Both the position numbers and the translations under genes were made by a program. Below the pieces are notes generated by a model. The model was not told where the DNA came from, did not search any database, and saw only the letters and a list, made by a program, of their open reading frames with translations. From Roseibium salinum (GTDB lineage: Bacteria > Pseudomonadota > Alphaproteobacteria > Rhizobiales > Stappiaceae): DNA of 64,000 nt. The stretch lies in assembly GCF_026240905.1 (NCBI RefSeq), contig NZ_JAPEVI010000003.1, forward strand, positions 496,001 to 560,000, written 5' to 3'. This document shows positions 21,068 to 30,157 of the stretch, in pieces (the stretch's first letter is position 1; the number at the start of each line of letters is the position of its first letter).

Positions 21068-21538
21068 GTTGATCCTGCAAAGAATGTCTGGCTGCTGATA
21101 CTTTCATTGTGTAATGGGGGCTTCAACGTGCTGCCGCAACGATATTATTCGCTCTAGTTGTAGCGGCGATTGCATAGTGTGAAACTGCAATTAAAAAACT
21201 CTAAATTTATGCATTATTTTTCACCGTTTATGGACGTTACGGCAGAAATTATGACAATGACGCCGCCCGCAGGCCGGAAAAGGGTCCCGGAAGGTGCCGA
21301 AGGGCAGGAAAATCGCGTCCTCTCCCGCCCTGTGCGCCGCCCGTGCATTGACATTTGAGAGCCTTGCCTGTATCTCCGCGCGGTCCGGGGGCAAACGCCT
21401 TCCGGATTTACGCACCCGTGGGCATCCAGCCGGCGCCGTCTTGCTGGATCCCTGTCGGTCCGAACCGGTCCTTGGACCGGGAACGACAAAGGAGGGCGCG
21501 TTTCCTTTTATAAAAACGCGAATTCAAAGGAAACCGCG
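21068..21538. other. 471-base divergent intergenic region
   Basis: Bases 21100-21260 are AT-rich and hold the upstream region of the EAL/GGDEF gene. The right side contains the rpsD promoter and a 160-base leader with hairpins: CCGGTCC/GGACCGG near 21466-21481, and CGCGTTT paired with AAACGCG near 21499-21521. No ORF is credible. Confidence 0.55.
21348..21376 (+). promoter_or_regulatory. rpsD promoter
   Basis: TTGACA (21348-21353) and TATCTC (21371-21376) have exactly 17 bases between them. This is the best sigma-70-type promoter in the window. It leaves a transcript leader of about 155 bases before rpsD. Confidence 0.7.
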
Positions 21539-22156
21539 ATGTCAAAGCGCCACAGCGTTAAGTACAAGCTCGACCGCCGGATGGGCGAAAACATCTGGGG
21601 TCGTCCGAAGAGCCCGGCCAACAAACGCGAATACGGCCCGGGTCAGCACGGCCAGCGCCGCAAGGGCAAACTGTCCGACTTCGGTGTTCAGCTCCGCGCC
21701 AAGCAGAAGCTGAAAGGCTACTACGGCAACATTTCCGAAAAGCAGTTCCACAAGGTTTATGGAGAAGCGTCCCGCCTGCGCGGCGATACTTCCGAAAACC
21801 TGATCGGCCTTTTGGAGCGCCGTCTGGACGCGATCGTCTACCGCGCGAAATTCGTTCCGACCGTTTTCGCCGCTCGCCAGTTCGTCAACCATGGCCACAT
21901 CAAGGTCAACGGCAAGCGCGTGAACATCCCGAGCTACCAGGTTCGCCCGGGCGACGTGATTGAAGTCCGCGAAAAGTCCAAGCAGCTCGCCCTCGTTCTG
22001 GAAGCCGTCCAGTCCGCAGAGCGTGACGTGCCGGACTATATCGACGCCGATCACTCCAAGATGACCGCCACCTACAACCGCGTTCCGGCTTTCGCCGACG
22101 TGCCGTACCCGGTACAGATGGAACCGAACCTCGTGGTCGAATTCTATTCGCGGTAA
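21539..22156 (+). CDS. rpsD: 30S ribosomal protein S4
   Basis: Primary 16S rRNA-binding protein of the small subunit, 205 aa. The start [20 protein letters not shown], the basic segment [20 protein letters not shown] and the S4 RNA-binding domain ([20 protein letters not shown], then [16 protein letters not shown]) are canonical for alphaproteobacteria, which lack the zinc-binding cysteines. AAGGA precedes ATG 21539. As is usual in this class it stands alone, outside a ribosomal operon, with its own promoter and terminator. The structured leader might allow S4 autoregulation, but this is not demonstrated. Confidence 0.98.
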   Translation: MSKRHSVKYKLDRRMGENIWGRPKSPANKREYGPGQHGQRRKGKLSDFGVQLRAKQKLKGYYGNISEKQFHKVYGEASRLRGDTSENLIGLLERRLDAIVYRAKFVPTVFAARQFVNHGHIKVNGKRVNIPSYQVRPGDVIEVREKSKQLALVLEAVQSAERDVPDYIDADHSKMTATYNRVPAFADVPYPVQMEPNLVVEFYSR

Positions 22157-22181
22157 TCCTCCGCCGAATATGGTTCATCGG

Positions 22182-22214
22182 AAAGGCCCGCCGGAAGGTG
22201 GGCCTTTTCTTTTT
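22182..22214 (+). terminator. Intrinsic terminator of rpsD
   Basis: AAAGGCCCGCC pairs with GGTGGGCCTTT around a GGAA tetraloop and is followed by TTCTTTTTT, 25 bases after the rpsD stop. Confidence 0.9.
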
Positions 22215-22249
22215 TGGAGATCCCGGGCCGGAAAGAAATGGACGCACGG

Positions 22250-22355
22250 CCTCATCCTGAGGAGGACCTTTAGGTCCGTCTCGAAGGATGGGCTCCACCC
22301 TCCGGGCAAGCGGCCCATCCTTCGAGACAGCGCTGCGCGCTTCCTCAGGATGAGG
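22250..22355. repeat. RIME-like palindromic repeat, copy 2
   Basis: A 106-bp copy of the element at 18190-18296 in the same orientation, with the same ends (CCTCATCCTGA, CTCAGGATGAGG) and the same internal TCTCGAAGGATG / CATCCTTCGAGA pair. The centre differs. It sits just after the rpsD terminator, in the 506-base gap before ttcA; the remainder of that gap shows no gene. Confidence 0.85.
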
Positions 22356-22662
22356 TCGTTTTGTGGTGAGCATGGTGTTGTGGCTGTGTACGTAATGGCC
22401 GGCGTGCCGTTTGTCTGCTTTGATTAGGTGCGACCCGCAATCCGAAATTCAAGGTTGGGCGAGGTCCGTCCGTGATCATGCTCCTAGGCGATCTGTTGTG
22501 TTCATGGGTGGTTTGATTGAGAGACAGATCAGCAACGACGGGGTGTTTGGGTTATCGGTTCAAAGCAGACGCACTGCTCACATTGTATTTCGCGATAAAT
22601 TGTTCTTTGCTCCACACCTGAAAACCCCGGCTTTCCCCTTGGCGCTGCCGGAGCGATCCGGT

Positions 22663-23643
22663 ATGTCAGCGGGACGTCAGGACATCAGCCGCAGGGCCTC
22701 GGACATGAATGATATTGCTGCCGACAGCGTGGAGGTTCCGCCGCTCTTGCGCGCGGCGCCATCCGGTGTGGAGTTCAAGAAGCTGCGCAAGCGGCTGTTG
22801 CGGCAGGCGCGCGAGGCGATAAGCGACTTCGGCATGCTGCCGGCGGAGACTTCGCAGGAGAAGCGGCCGAAATGGCTGGTATGTCTTTCCGGCGGCAAGG
22901 ACAGCTATACGCTGCTGGCGGTGCTGAGCGAACTTAAATGGCGCGGGCTGCTGCCAGCCGACCTGATCGCCTGCAACCTGGACCAGGCCCAGCCGGGCTT
23001 TCCGGCGCATGTCCTGCCGGAATTCCTTCAGGCGAACGGCATCGAGCACGTCATCGTGCGCGAGGACACCTATTCGATCGTTACGGACAAGATCCCCGAG
23101 CACCGGACCTACTGTTCGCTGTGCTCGCGGCTGCGCCGGGGCATTCTCTACCGCATCGCGAGGGAGCAGGGCTGCGAGGCGATCGTGCTCGGCCATCACC
23201 GGGAAGATATTCTGGAGACCTTCTTCATGAACCTCTTCCACGGCGGCCGGCTGGCCTCCATGCCGCCGAAGCTGATCAATGACGAGGGCGACCTCCTGGT
23301 GCTGCGCCCGCTCGCCTATGCGGCCGAAAGCGATATCGCCCGGTTTTCGAACGGCATGAAGTTTCCCATCATTCCGTGCAATCTGTGCGGTTCCCAGGAC
23401 GGGCTGCAGCGCGAGGAAGTCAAGCGCATGCTTGCCGGCTGGGAAAAGGAAAACCCGGGCCGGCTCGGCATCATGGCGCGCGCGCTGGCCAACACGCGGC
23501 CGTCCCATCTTCTCGACCGCGCGCTCTACGACTTCGTCAACCTGCGCCCGGCAGACGCCGGACAGGTCCTGGGGGACGGAGAAGCGGAAGAACCGTGCGG
23601 GGCGAGCCTTGCGATGACGGCAAAGCTGTTCGCCGCCGAATAG
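22663..23643 (+). CDS. ttcA: tRNA 2-thiocytidine(32) synthetase TtcA
   Basis: Iron-sulfur enzyme that thiolates C32 of tRNA using ATP; 326 aa from this start. The PP-loop [12 protein letters not shown] activates the substrate, and the CSLC (in [12 protein letters not shown]) and CNLC (in [12 protein letters not shown]) pairs bind the 4Fe-4S cluster, as in Ttc[19 protein letters not shown] is the following conserved segment. ATG 22663 is preceded by GGAG (22650-22653). ATG 22705 is an alternative, and the frame stays open to 22411 without family-like sequence. The last 30 residues are variable. Confidence 0.92.
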   Translation: MSAGRQDISRRASDMNDIAADSVEVPPLLRAAPSGVEFKKLRKRLLRQAREAISDFGMLPAETSQEKRPKWLVCLSGGKDSYTLLAVLSELKWRGLLPADLIACNLDQAQPGFPAHVLPEFLQANGIEHVIVREDTYSIVTDKIPEHRTYCSLCSRLRRGILYRIAREQGCEAIVLGHHREDILETFFMNLFHGGRLASMPPKLINDEGDLLVLRPLAYAAESDIARFSNGMKFPIIPCNLCGSQDGLQREEVKRMLAGWEKENPGRLGIMARALANTRPSHLLDRALYDFVNLRPADAGQVLGDGEAEEPCGASLAMTAKLFAAE

Positions 23644-23755
23644 GGGCGGGTCCGCGAGTGGCCCGGCTCGTGCTGGCGCTTGGCCGGCGCTCCCATAGAC
23701 AGGGGTGACACAGCGCTGGACAGGACTCGCCCGGGCTCCTATCTCTATTACCGAC

Positions 23756-25330
23756 ATGACAGTGCGCGTACAGCAGACCTCGAATGACTACGGCATCCTT
23801 GTTGAGCCGCTCTCCGGACCGGTGACGGCCTGGCGGGGAGACTTTGTGCTGGCCCGGTCCGAGCGTGCGCGGGTGATGTACGAGACCCGCCTGCCACCGG
23901 TCGTCTATTTCCCGCGGGAAGACGTTGTGGCGAAGCTGGAACCGGCCCCCGACTTCAGGACGTTCTGCCCGTTCAAGGGAACGGCGTCCTACGCCCATGT
24001 GCATGTCGGCGAGGAAGTGTTCGAGCACGGCGCCTGGAGCTACCGCAACGCGCTGCCGGAGGGCAAGGCGGTCGACGGCTATGTCGCCTTCATGCCGGGA
24101 ACCGTGTCGGGTATCGAGCATCAGGGCGATGCCCTCGGCATGCCGCCTGCCGGCAACATCACCGGCCCGACGGTGGACTGGCTGCTGCGTGAAGCGTGGG
24201 CGAAGCGCACACCCGAGGAACTGACGGCGGCGCTGGGCCGCAGGCTCGTCGAGGACGGCATCTCGGTCTGCCGGCTGACCATCCTGATCTGGTCTCTTCA
24301 TCCGATGATCGCCGGACGGCACTTCATCTGGACGCGGGACAGCGACGAGGTAACGAGCTTTTCGCCCTCCTACGAGGTGCTGGACAGCCCAGCCTTCCGG
24401 GAAAGCCCGCTGCAGCATGTCGCCGATGGCCTCGGCGGCATCCGCCAGAAGCTCGACTCCAATCCCGACGAATTCAACTTCCCGATCCTGGAAGATCTGA
24501 GGCAGCAGGGCGTGACCGACTATGTCGCCATGCCGCTTCCCTTTTCGGGCGGGAGGATCAACGTCATGACGCTTGCCTGCGACGACCCGGACGGCTTCAC
24601 CACGGCCAATCTGGGGCTGGTGTTCGAGTGTTCGGCGCTGATCAGCCGGCTTTTCGAAGTCTTCGCCCTGACCTCCAACGCCACGTCTCTGTTGGAAACC
24701 TATCTGGGCAAGCGCACCGGCGCGCGGGTGCTTGGCGGGGAAATCCGGCGGGGCGACGGAGATGTCATCGACGCGGCGATCGTGTTCTGCGATTTGCGCA
24801 ATTCGACCCGGCTGGAAGCCGAGCTCGGCCGGGACGCCTATGTCGCCGAACTCAACCGGTTCTTCGAGATCACCACGGACGTGATCAATGCCCATGAGGG
24901 CGAGGTGCTGAAATTCATCGGCGATGCGGTGCTGGCCATTTTTCCGGCCAGCTCCGGCTATCAGGAGGCCTGCCGCCAGGCGGTTGCCAGTGCCGATGAA
25001 ATCGTCAACAGGCTGCAGGAGCCGGGCGGGGAGGGCAATGCCAGGCTTTCCTGCTCCATCGGCATCGCCTTTGGCGAGGTGACCTACGGCAATGTCGGCT
25101 CGAAGGAACGGCTGGATTTCACCGTGATCGGCAGCGCCGCGAATATTGCCGCCCGGCTCGGCGATCACGGCAAGGCGCAAGGCCATGCGGTGGTCACCAC
25201 ACGGGAGGTGGCGGAAGTGGCCGGCTGCGCGGCGGAGGCGCTGGGCGCCGTGCGCCTGCACAATGTCACAGAGCCCGTCGAGGCCTATGCGATCTCACCC
25301 TTGTGCCGGCCGCAGGACGCGGACCGGTAG
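23756..25330 (+). CDS. DUF427 - class III adenylate cyclase fusion
   Basis: Protein of 524 aa without membrane segments. Residues about 15-117 form a DUF427 domain (SGPVTAWRGDFVLARSERAR, YFPREDV, FKGTASYAHV, GAWSYRNALPEG). The middle region (about 140-330) is the cytosolic sensor-like part seen in many rhizobial cyclases. The class III catalytic domain (about 335-515) has the metal Asp residues in VFCDLRNS and KFIGDAVLAIF, the adenine-selecting Lys of LKFIGD with Asp of LDFTVIG, and the transition-state Asn/Arg of NIAARL. All catalytic residues appear intact, so cAMP synthesis is likely. DUF427 is usually a free-standing protein of about 95 aa, and its role here is unknown. Confidence 0.88.
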   Translation: MTVRVQQTSNDYGILVEPLSGPVTAWRGDFVLARSERARVMYETRLPPVVYFPREDVVAKLEPAPDFRTFCPFKGTASYAHVHVGEEVFEHGAWSYRNALPEGKAVDGYVAFMPGTVSGIEHQGDALGMPPAGNITGPTVDWLLREAWAKRTPEELTAALGRRLVEDGISVCRLTILIWSLHPMIAGRHFIWTRDSDEVTSFSPSYEVLDSPAFRESPLQHVADGLGGIRQKLDSNPDEFNFPILEDLRQQGVTDYVAMPLPFSGGRINVMTLACDDPDGFTTANLGLVFECSALISRLFEVFALTSNATSLLETYLGKRTGARVLGGEIRRGDGDVIDAAIVFCDLRNSTRLEAELGRDAYVAELNRFFEITTDVINAHEGEVLKFIGDAVLAIFPASSGYQEACRQAVASADEIVNRLQEPGGEGNARLSCSIGIAFGEVTYGNVGSKERLDFTVIGSAANIAARLGDHGKAQGHAVVTTREVAEVAGCAAEALGAVRLHNVTEPVEAYAISPLCRPQDADR

Positions 25331-25403
25331 GACCCATCTCCAGTTTCGTCTGAGCGATCGAGGCTTCCGGGGCAGCCCAAAGTGCCGTTCGTCGGAGGGC
25401 GTT

Positions 25404-25685
25404 TTACGGAATCGCCTTGCCGCCTTCAAAGCCGCCCATCGGCTGGTTGCGGACCAGGATGATCAGGCCTTCCTTGTTCGGCTCGGCATCCTTCAGCGCG
25501 ACGCCGCCATAGTTTTCGCAAAGCTGTTCGGCGCTCTTGTGCCGGGCCGGCGTGAACATGGTGATCATCTGGCAGTCGATGCGGCGCAGTTCGCTGTCGG
25601 CCGTCGGGCCACCGGACAGGACAAATCCCGCCCCGGCAATCGCCAGCGCGAAGATGGAGGTGGTTGTCACTGCAATCTTGTTCAT
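25404..25685 (-). CDS. Secreted or membrane-anchored small protein, 93 aa
   Basis: Unrecognised. Residues 1-25 (MNKIAVTTTSIFALAIAGAG) form a signal peptide or anchor. The remaining 65 residues contain two cysteines (IDCQMITMF, EQLCENYGG) that could form a disulfide in the periplasm. The ending GLIILVRNQPMGGFEGGKAI is notable. The frame is open to 25790, but ATG 25683-25685 gives the signal peptide. It lies alone, convergent with the cyclase gene. Confidence 0.6.
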   Translation of the reverse strand: MNKIAVTTTSIFALAIAGAGFVLSGGPTADSELRRIDCQMITMFTPARHKSAEQLCENYGGVALKDAEPNKEGLIILVRNQPMGGFEGGKAIP

Positions 25686-26047
25686 AGTCCCCGATCCCAT
25701 TCCCCGGCCTGTCTTCTCAAGCCTTGCGATATGGTCGGAAAATGGCGGAGCACATCTGTACCCATTCTGAAATCCGCATTCACCTGCCATTCAGTCTAGA
25801 TGATTCGGCGAATCTTGCCGAGGGCGTGCCTCAATTTTGCCCGATTTGATTCGGGTAAACTTTGGATAAATCCGGAATATGGGTAGTTTTGACAGGGGGA
25901 GCAGGGGCTATCCACCACGTGGCGGTCCGGATCTGCGCGCAGCTTTGCTGCGCTTGTCCGAATGCCGTGAGGGCGGGGAGACGAAAACCTCAAAGAAAAA
26001 GGGGGCGGCAAGCCGGCCCCCTGATCCCGTTAATCCTGCGTCGCGCG
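25686..26047. other. 362-base gap
   Basis: It holds the leader of the 93-aa secreted protein and, at the right end, the grxD terminator. No gene was seen. One TTGACA (25889-25894) has no credible downstream gene on its strand. Confidence 0.55.
25996..26021 (-). terminator. Intrinsic terminator of purL-bolA-grxD
   Basis: GGGGGCGGC (26001-26009) pairs with GCCGGCCCCC (26012-26021) with one bulged base. On the minus strand TTTTT follows (AAAAA 25996-26000), 27 bases after the grxD stop. Confidence 0.8.
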
Positions 26048-26383
26048 TCAGGCGGTCTGCTGGTTGGTTTCGATGCCTTTTTCGGACAGCACGCCCTGCA
26101 GTTCCTTGTTCTGGAACATTTCGCGGATGATGTCGCAGCCGCCGACGAACTCGCCCTTGACGTAGAGCTGCGGGATGGTCGGCCAGTTGGAGAAGTCCTT
26201 GATGCCCTGGCGCAGCTCGTCGTCTTCCAGGACGTTGATGCCCTTGTAGGGGGCACCGACATAGTCGAGGATCTGTACGACCTGACCGGAGAAACCGCAT
26301 TGCGGGAAGGACGGGGTGCCTTTCATGAAAAGCACAACGTCGTTGGTGTCGACTTCGTTTTTGATCCAGTCCTGGATGCTCAT
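26048..26383 (-). CDS. grxD: Monothiol glutaredoxin Grx4 type
   Basis: CGFS glutaredoxin of 111 aa that carries and delivers 2Fe-2S clusters with glutathione. The CGFS site is at residues 29-32 (FPQCGFSGQ), preceded by the Lys of FMKGTP. The glutathione-binding [19 protein letters not shown] segment is intact. ATG 26381-26383 gives the canonical start [11 protein letters not shown]. It follows bolA in the same direction; BolA and Grx4 proteins form a heterodimer that binds an iron-sulfur cluster. Confidence 0.96.
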   Translation of the reverse strand: MSIQDWIKNEVDTNDVVLFMKGTPSFPQCGFSGQVVQILDYVGAPYKGINVLEDDELRQGIKDFSNWPTIPQLYVKGEFVGGCDIIREMFQNKELQGVLSEKGIETNQQTA

Positions 26384-26476
26384 GGCTGTCGGTCCTTTGT
26401 CTGTCGTGTCCGCCTGTCTGTCGGAGACAGGGGAAAGAATCAAGTTCGTGGGCGCCTTGTGCGGCAATCTGTCAAA

Positions 26477-26710
26477 TCAGTCCGGTGCGCGGGTCTGAAG
26501 GGCAAGGGCATGCAACGCGCCGCCCATGTTGCCTTTCAGGGCTTCGTAAACCAGCTGATGCTGCTGAACACGGCTTTTGCCCCGGAAGGATTCGGAGACA
26601 ACGTTGGCCGCGTAGTGGTCGCCGTCTCCAGCCAGATCACGGATCTCCACCTGAGCGTCAGGCAGAGCCGCCTTGATCAGGGTTTCGATCTCATTCGCGT
26701 TCATCGGCAT
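26477..26710 (-). CDS. bolA: BolA family protein
   Basis: Small cytosolic protein of 77 aa with the BolA fold. NEIETLIKAALPDAQVEIRD, then GDHYAANVVSESFRGKSRVQ with the conserved His and Ser, and QHQLVYEALKGNMGGALHAL with the helix-turn-helix-like end and the cluster-ligand His. The start is ATG 26710 (AAGGATGG upstream); ATG 26704 is possible. It lies 41 bases after purL and 93 before grxD, a rhizobial gene order. Confidence 0.95.
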   Translation of the reverse strand: MPMNANEIETLIKAALPDAQVEIRDLAGDGDHYAANVVSESFRGKSRVQQHQLVYEALKGNMGGALHALALQTRAPD

Positions 26711-26751
26711 CGTGCGTCCATCCTTGTTGGTCGTTCCTGAAAGGCAATTGC

Positions 26752-28949
26752 TCAGGCATTTGCCATATATGTCGGGAACCAATCTTCATGCGCTTTCTTC
26801 AAGTTTGCAACGGATATGGTGAGGATGCCTTCAACAGTCAAATCCCCGCCTCCCGTCGTGCCGATATGCTGAACGTCGACGCCGTTGTCGAGGATGTCCT
26901 CCAGCACGGCTTCGACTTCGCCGGGCGCCACGGTGACGACGTAGCGGCCCTGGTCCTCGCCGAACAGGGCGGCATGAGGCCGGCCCTCCACCTTGACGGT
27001 CGCGCCGATACCACCGGCAATCGCCATTTCCGCAAGCGCGACGCCGAGGCCGCCGGAGGAAACGTCATGCACGCCGGTGACGCGGTTTGCGCCGATCAGG
27101 TGGCGGACAAGGGTACCATGGTGCTTCTCGGCGGCAAGGTCCACCGGGGAGGGGCGCCTTCCTCGCGGCCGACAACCTCGGCCAGATACTGCGAGGCGCC
27201 GAGATGCGTGCCGAAGCCGCCGATGAGGAGGATCGCGTCGCCCTCGTTGCGGAAGGCGGCGGTCGCATGATTGCTCACATCCGGCAGCAGGCCGACGCCG
27301 CCGATGGCCGGGGTGGGCAGGATCGCCTCGCCGTGGGTTTCGTTATAGAGCGAGACGTTCCCCGATACGATCGGGAAGTCCAGACGGCTGCACGCCTCGC
27401 CGATGCCTTTGATGCAGCCGACGAGCTGGCCCATGATATCCGGCTTTTCCGGATTGCCGAAATTCAGGTTATCGGTGGCGGCCAGGGGCTCGGCGCCGAC
27501 AGCGGTGAGGTTGCGCCAGACTTCGGCGACGGCCTGCTTGCCGCCCTCGAACGGATCGGCCTCGCAGTAGCGCGGCGTCACGTCGACGGAGAAGGCAAGG
27601 CCCTTGCGGGTGCCCTCGACGCGGATGATGCCGGCATCTCCCCCCGGGCGTTCCGCCGTATTGCCCTGGATCAGCGTGTCGTACTGCTCATAGACCCAGC
27701 GGCGGGACGAGCCGTTCGCGCTGCCGACGAGGGTCTTGAGGGCTTCGGCGTAGTCCCTGGGCTCCTCGACCTGGGAGGCCAGCAGCACCGGCCGTTTCTT
27801 CGCCTCCACCCAGGGGCGGTCGTATTCGGGCGCTTCGTCGCCGAGCTCCTTGATGGGCAGATCGGCGACGACGTCACCCTGGTGCTTGACCACGAAGCGC
27901 AGCGTGTCGGTGGTGACGCCGACGATCGCGAAATCGAGGCCCCATTTCTTGAAGATCGCCTCGGCCTGGTGCTCCTTTTCGGGGCGCAGCACCATGAGCA
28001 TGCGCTCCTGGCTTTCCGACAGCATCATCTCATAGGCGCTCATGCGTTCTTCGCGCACCGGCACCTTGTCGAGGTCGAGCTCGATGCCGAGATCACCCTT
28101 GGCACCCATTTCAACGGCGGAACAGGTGAGACCGGCCGCGCCCATGTCCTGGATAGCGATCACCGCACCCGTATCCATCAGCTCCAGGCAGGCTTCAAGC
28201 AGGCATTTCTCGGTGAACGGGTCCCCGACCTGAACGGTGGGGCGCTTTTCCTCGATCGTATCGTCAAACTCGGCAGAGGCCATAGTCGCCCCGCCGACGC
28301 CGTCGCGGCCCGTCTTGGCGCCGAGATAGACGACCGGCAGGCCGACACCTTCGGCCTTGGAGAGGAAGATGGCGTCGGTTCTTGCAAGGCCCGCGGCAAA
28401 GGCATTGACCAGGCAGTTGCCGTTGTAGCGGGCGTGGAACTCGACCTCGCCGCCCACCGTGGGAACGCCGAAGGAATTGCCGTAGCCGCCGACGCCGGCA
28501 ACGACGCCGGAAACCAGGTGCCTGGTGCGCGGATGATCCGGCGCGCCGAAGCGCAGCGCGTTCATGGCCGCAACCGGGCGGGCGCCCATGGTGAAGACGT
28601 CGCGCAGGATGCCGCCCACCCCCGTCGCCGCGCCCTGGTAGGGCTCGATGTAGGACGGGTGGTTGTGGCTTTCCATCTTGAAGACGACGGCCTGCCCGTC
28701 GCCGATGTCGACGACACCCGCATTCTCGCCCGGTCCCTGCAACACCCGCGGGCCCTTGGTCGGCAGGGTCTTCAGCCATTTCTTGGACGACTTGTAGGAA
28801 CAGTGCTCGTTCCACATGGCGGAGAAAATGCCGAGCTCGGTGAAGGTCGGCTCCCGGCCGATCAGTTCCAGAATGCGCTCATACTCATCCGGCTTCAAAC
28901 CGTGGGAAGCAACCAGTTCGGGCGTGATCTTGATGTCGTTCGGGATCAT
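26752..28949 (-). pseudogene. purL: Phosphoribosylformylglycinamidine synthase II, frame broken once
   Basis: Large subunit of FGAM synthase (purine step 4), which works with PurQ and PurS, both encoded nearby. The N-terminal part (from ATG 28949, [20 protein letters not shown]) reads normally through [10 protein letters not shown]. It then runs out of frame to a stop at 27096. The next frame resumes exactly at [16 protein letters not shown] and continues to 26752. Adding one base to the G run at 27146-27149 restores [12 protein letters not shown] and a 732-aa protein, the normal length. Nothing else is damaged. A homopolymer sequencing error is the simplest explanation, since the gene is needed for purine prototrophy; true inactivation cannot be excluded. 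Confidence 0.9.
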
Positions 28950-29072
28950 GACGTTCCAGTGTTTTGGGCCGCCGTGGCAAGGCCGCGGCGGCGCGGGCAG
29001 GCGATGATGCCGCCGTTTAGCAGATTGTCCCGGAAATGGGGAGCCTCGGAACGCAAAGAAATTCGACAAACG

Positions 29073-30038
29073 TCATCGAAGAGCCATTGCGGTGACCGTT
29101 GCCGTATAGGCCACATATCCGACCAGCATCAGCACCCCTTCGCGCCTGCTGATGCGCCAGCCGCTCATGCAGAAGACGATCAGCGCCGCGGTGGCGGCCA
29201 GAAGGACCCAGATGTCGAAACCGGCAATCTCGGGCGGCACCTGAAGCGGGGCGATCGCGGCCGTGATGCCGAGAATGCCGAGGATGTTGAACAGGTTCGA
29301 GCCGAGTATGTTGCCGAGCGCGATATCCGCCTGGCGCCGCACAGCGGCAATGACGGAGGTGACCAGCTCGGGCAGGGAAGTGCCGACCGCAACGATAGTA
29401 ACGCCGATGACGGCATCGCTGACACCCATGGCCTGCGCAAGGCTGACGGCGCCGGTGACGAGGAAATGGGCGCCGCCGAGGATCATCACCAGGCCGCCGA
29501 GGGCCATGGCGATATTGACGGGCAGGCCGGCGGCCGCCGGTTGCGCGGTTACCGAATGGGCTTCGCTGCGATGCATCTCGGCGGACGGCGTGTTGCGGCC
29601 GCTTTCCATCCGGTAGGTGAGGACGAGATAACCGGCAAGGCCCGCCAGCAGGACGATCCCTTCCACCCGGCCGATCATGCCGGTGAGGGCCAGGCCCGTG
29701 AAGGCAAGCGCGGCCAGCGCGTTGGCCGGACCGTCGCGGTAGAGCGCGGCGGGCTGGACGCGGATCGGAAAGATCAGGGCCGAGAGACCGAGGATGAGAA
29801 GAATGTTGGCGATGTTCGACCCGGCCACATTGCCGACGGCGATGCCGGGCGAACCGTCAAGGGCAGCCAAAAGGCTGGTCATCAATTCCGGCGTGGAGGT
29901 CCCGAAGCCCACCAGCACAAGGCCGATCAGGAGTTCGGAAATGCCGAAACGCTGCGCAAGGCCCACGGACCCGCGCACCAGAATATCGCCGCCCGCGACC
30001 AGCAGAACCAGTCCGAGCAGAATTGCAAGATATGTCAT
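29073..30038 (-). CDS. Calcium/sodium antiporter (CaCA family)
   Basis: Inner-membrane exchanger of 321 aa, related to YrbG. The two inverted alpha-repeats are clear: GTSTPELMTS (46-55) followed by GNVAGSNIANILLILG, and GTSLPELVTS followed by GNILGSNLFNILGILG. About ten hydrophobic segments surround a hydrophilic loop near residues 150-172. The acidic Glu of each repeat, needed for Ca2+, is kept. It lies upstream of purL on the same strand (123 bases) but is functionally unrelated. Confidence 0.93.
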   Translation of the reverse strand: MTYLAILLGLVLLVAGGDILVRGSVGLAQRFGISELLIGLVLVGFGTSTPELMTSLLAALDGSPGIAVGNVAGSNIANILLILGLSALIFPIRVQPAALYRDGPANALAALAFTGLALTGMIGRVEGIVLLAGLAGYLVLTYRMESGRNTPSAEMHRSEAHSVTAQPAAAGLPVNIAMALGGLVMILGGAHFLVTGAVSLAQAMGVSDAVIGVTIVAVGTSLPELVTSVIAAVRRQADIALGNILGSNLFNILGILGITAAIAPLQVPPEIAGFDIWVLLAATAALIVFCMSGWRISRREGVLMLVGYVAYTATVTAMALR

Positions 30039-30157
30039 TTATTTGGAGACCTTCACCTGAGGTTTCCGGCAAATGGGAGCGCCGGGTGCACGGCGCAATA
30101 GCTGCGATCACGAAACGGAGAATATTTTTAACGCGACAGGAACGGGCGGGGCAACCC

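Noticed and set aside
22411-22662. Longer N-terminus for TtcA
   Set aside because: The added residues have no family match and cross the region of the likely ribosome site; ATG 22663 is better supported.
27087-30101. 1004-codon open frame on the plus strand over purL and the antiporter
   Set aside because: It mirrors purL and the antiporter; no family segments are present.
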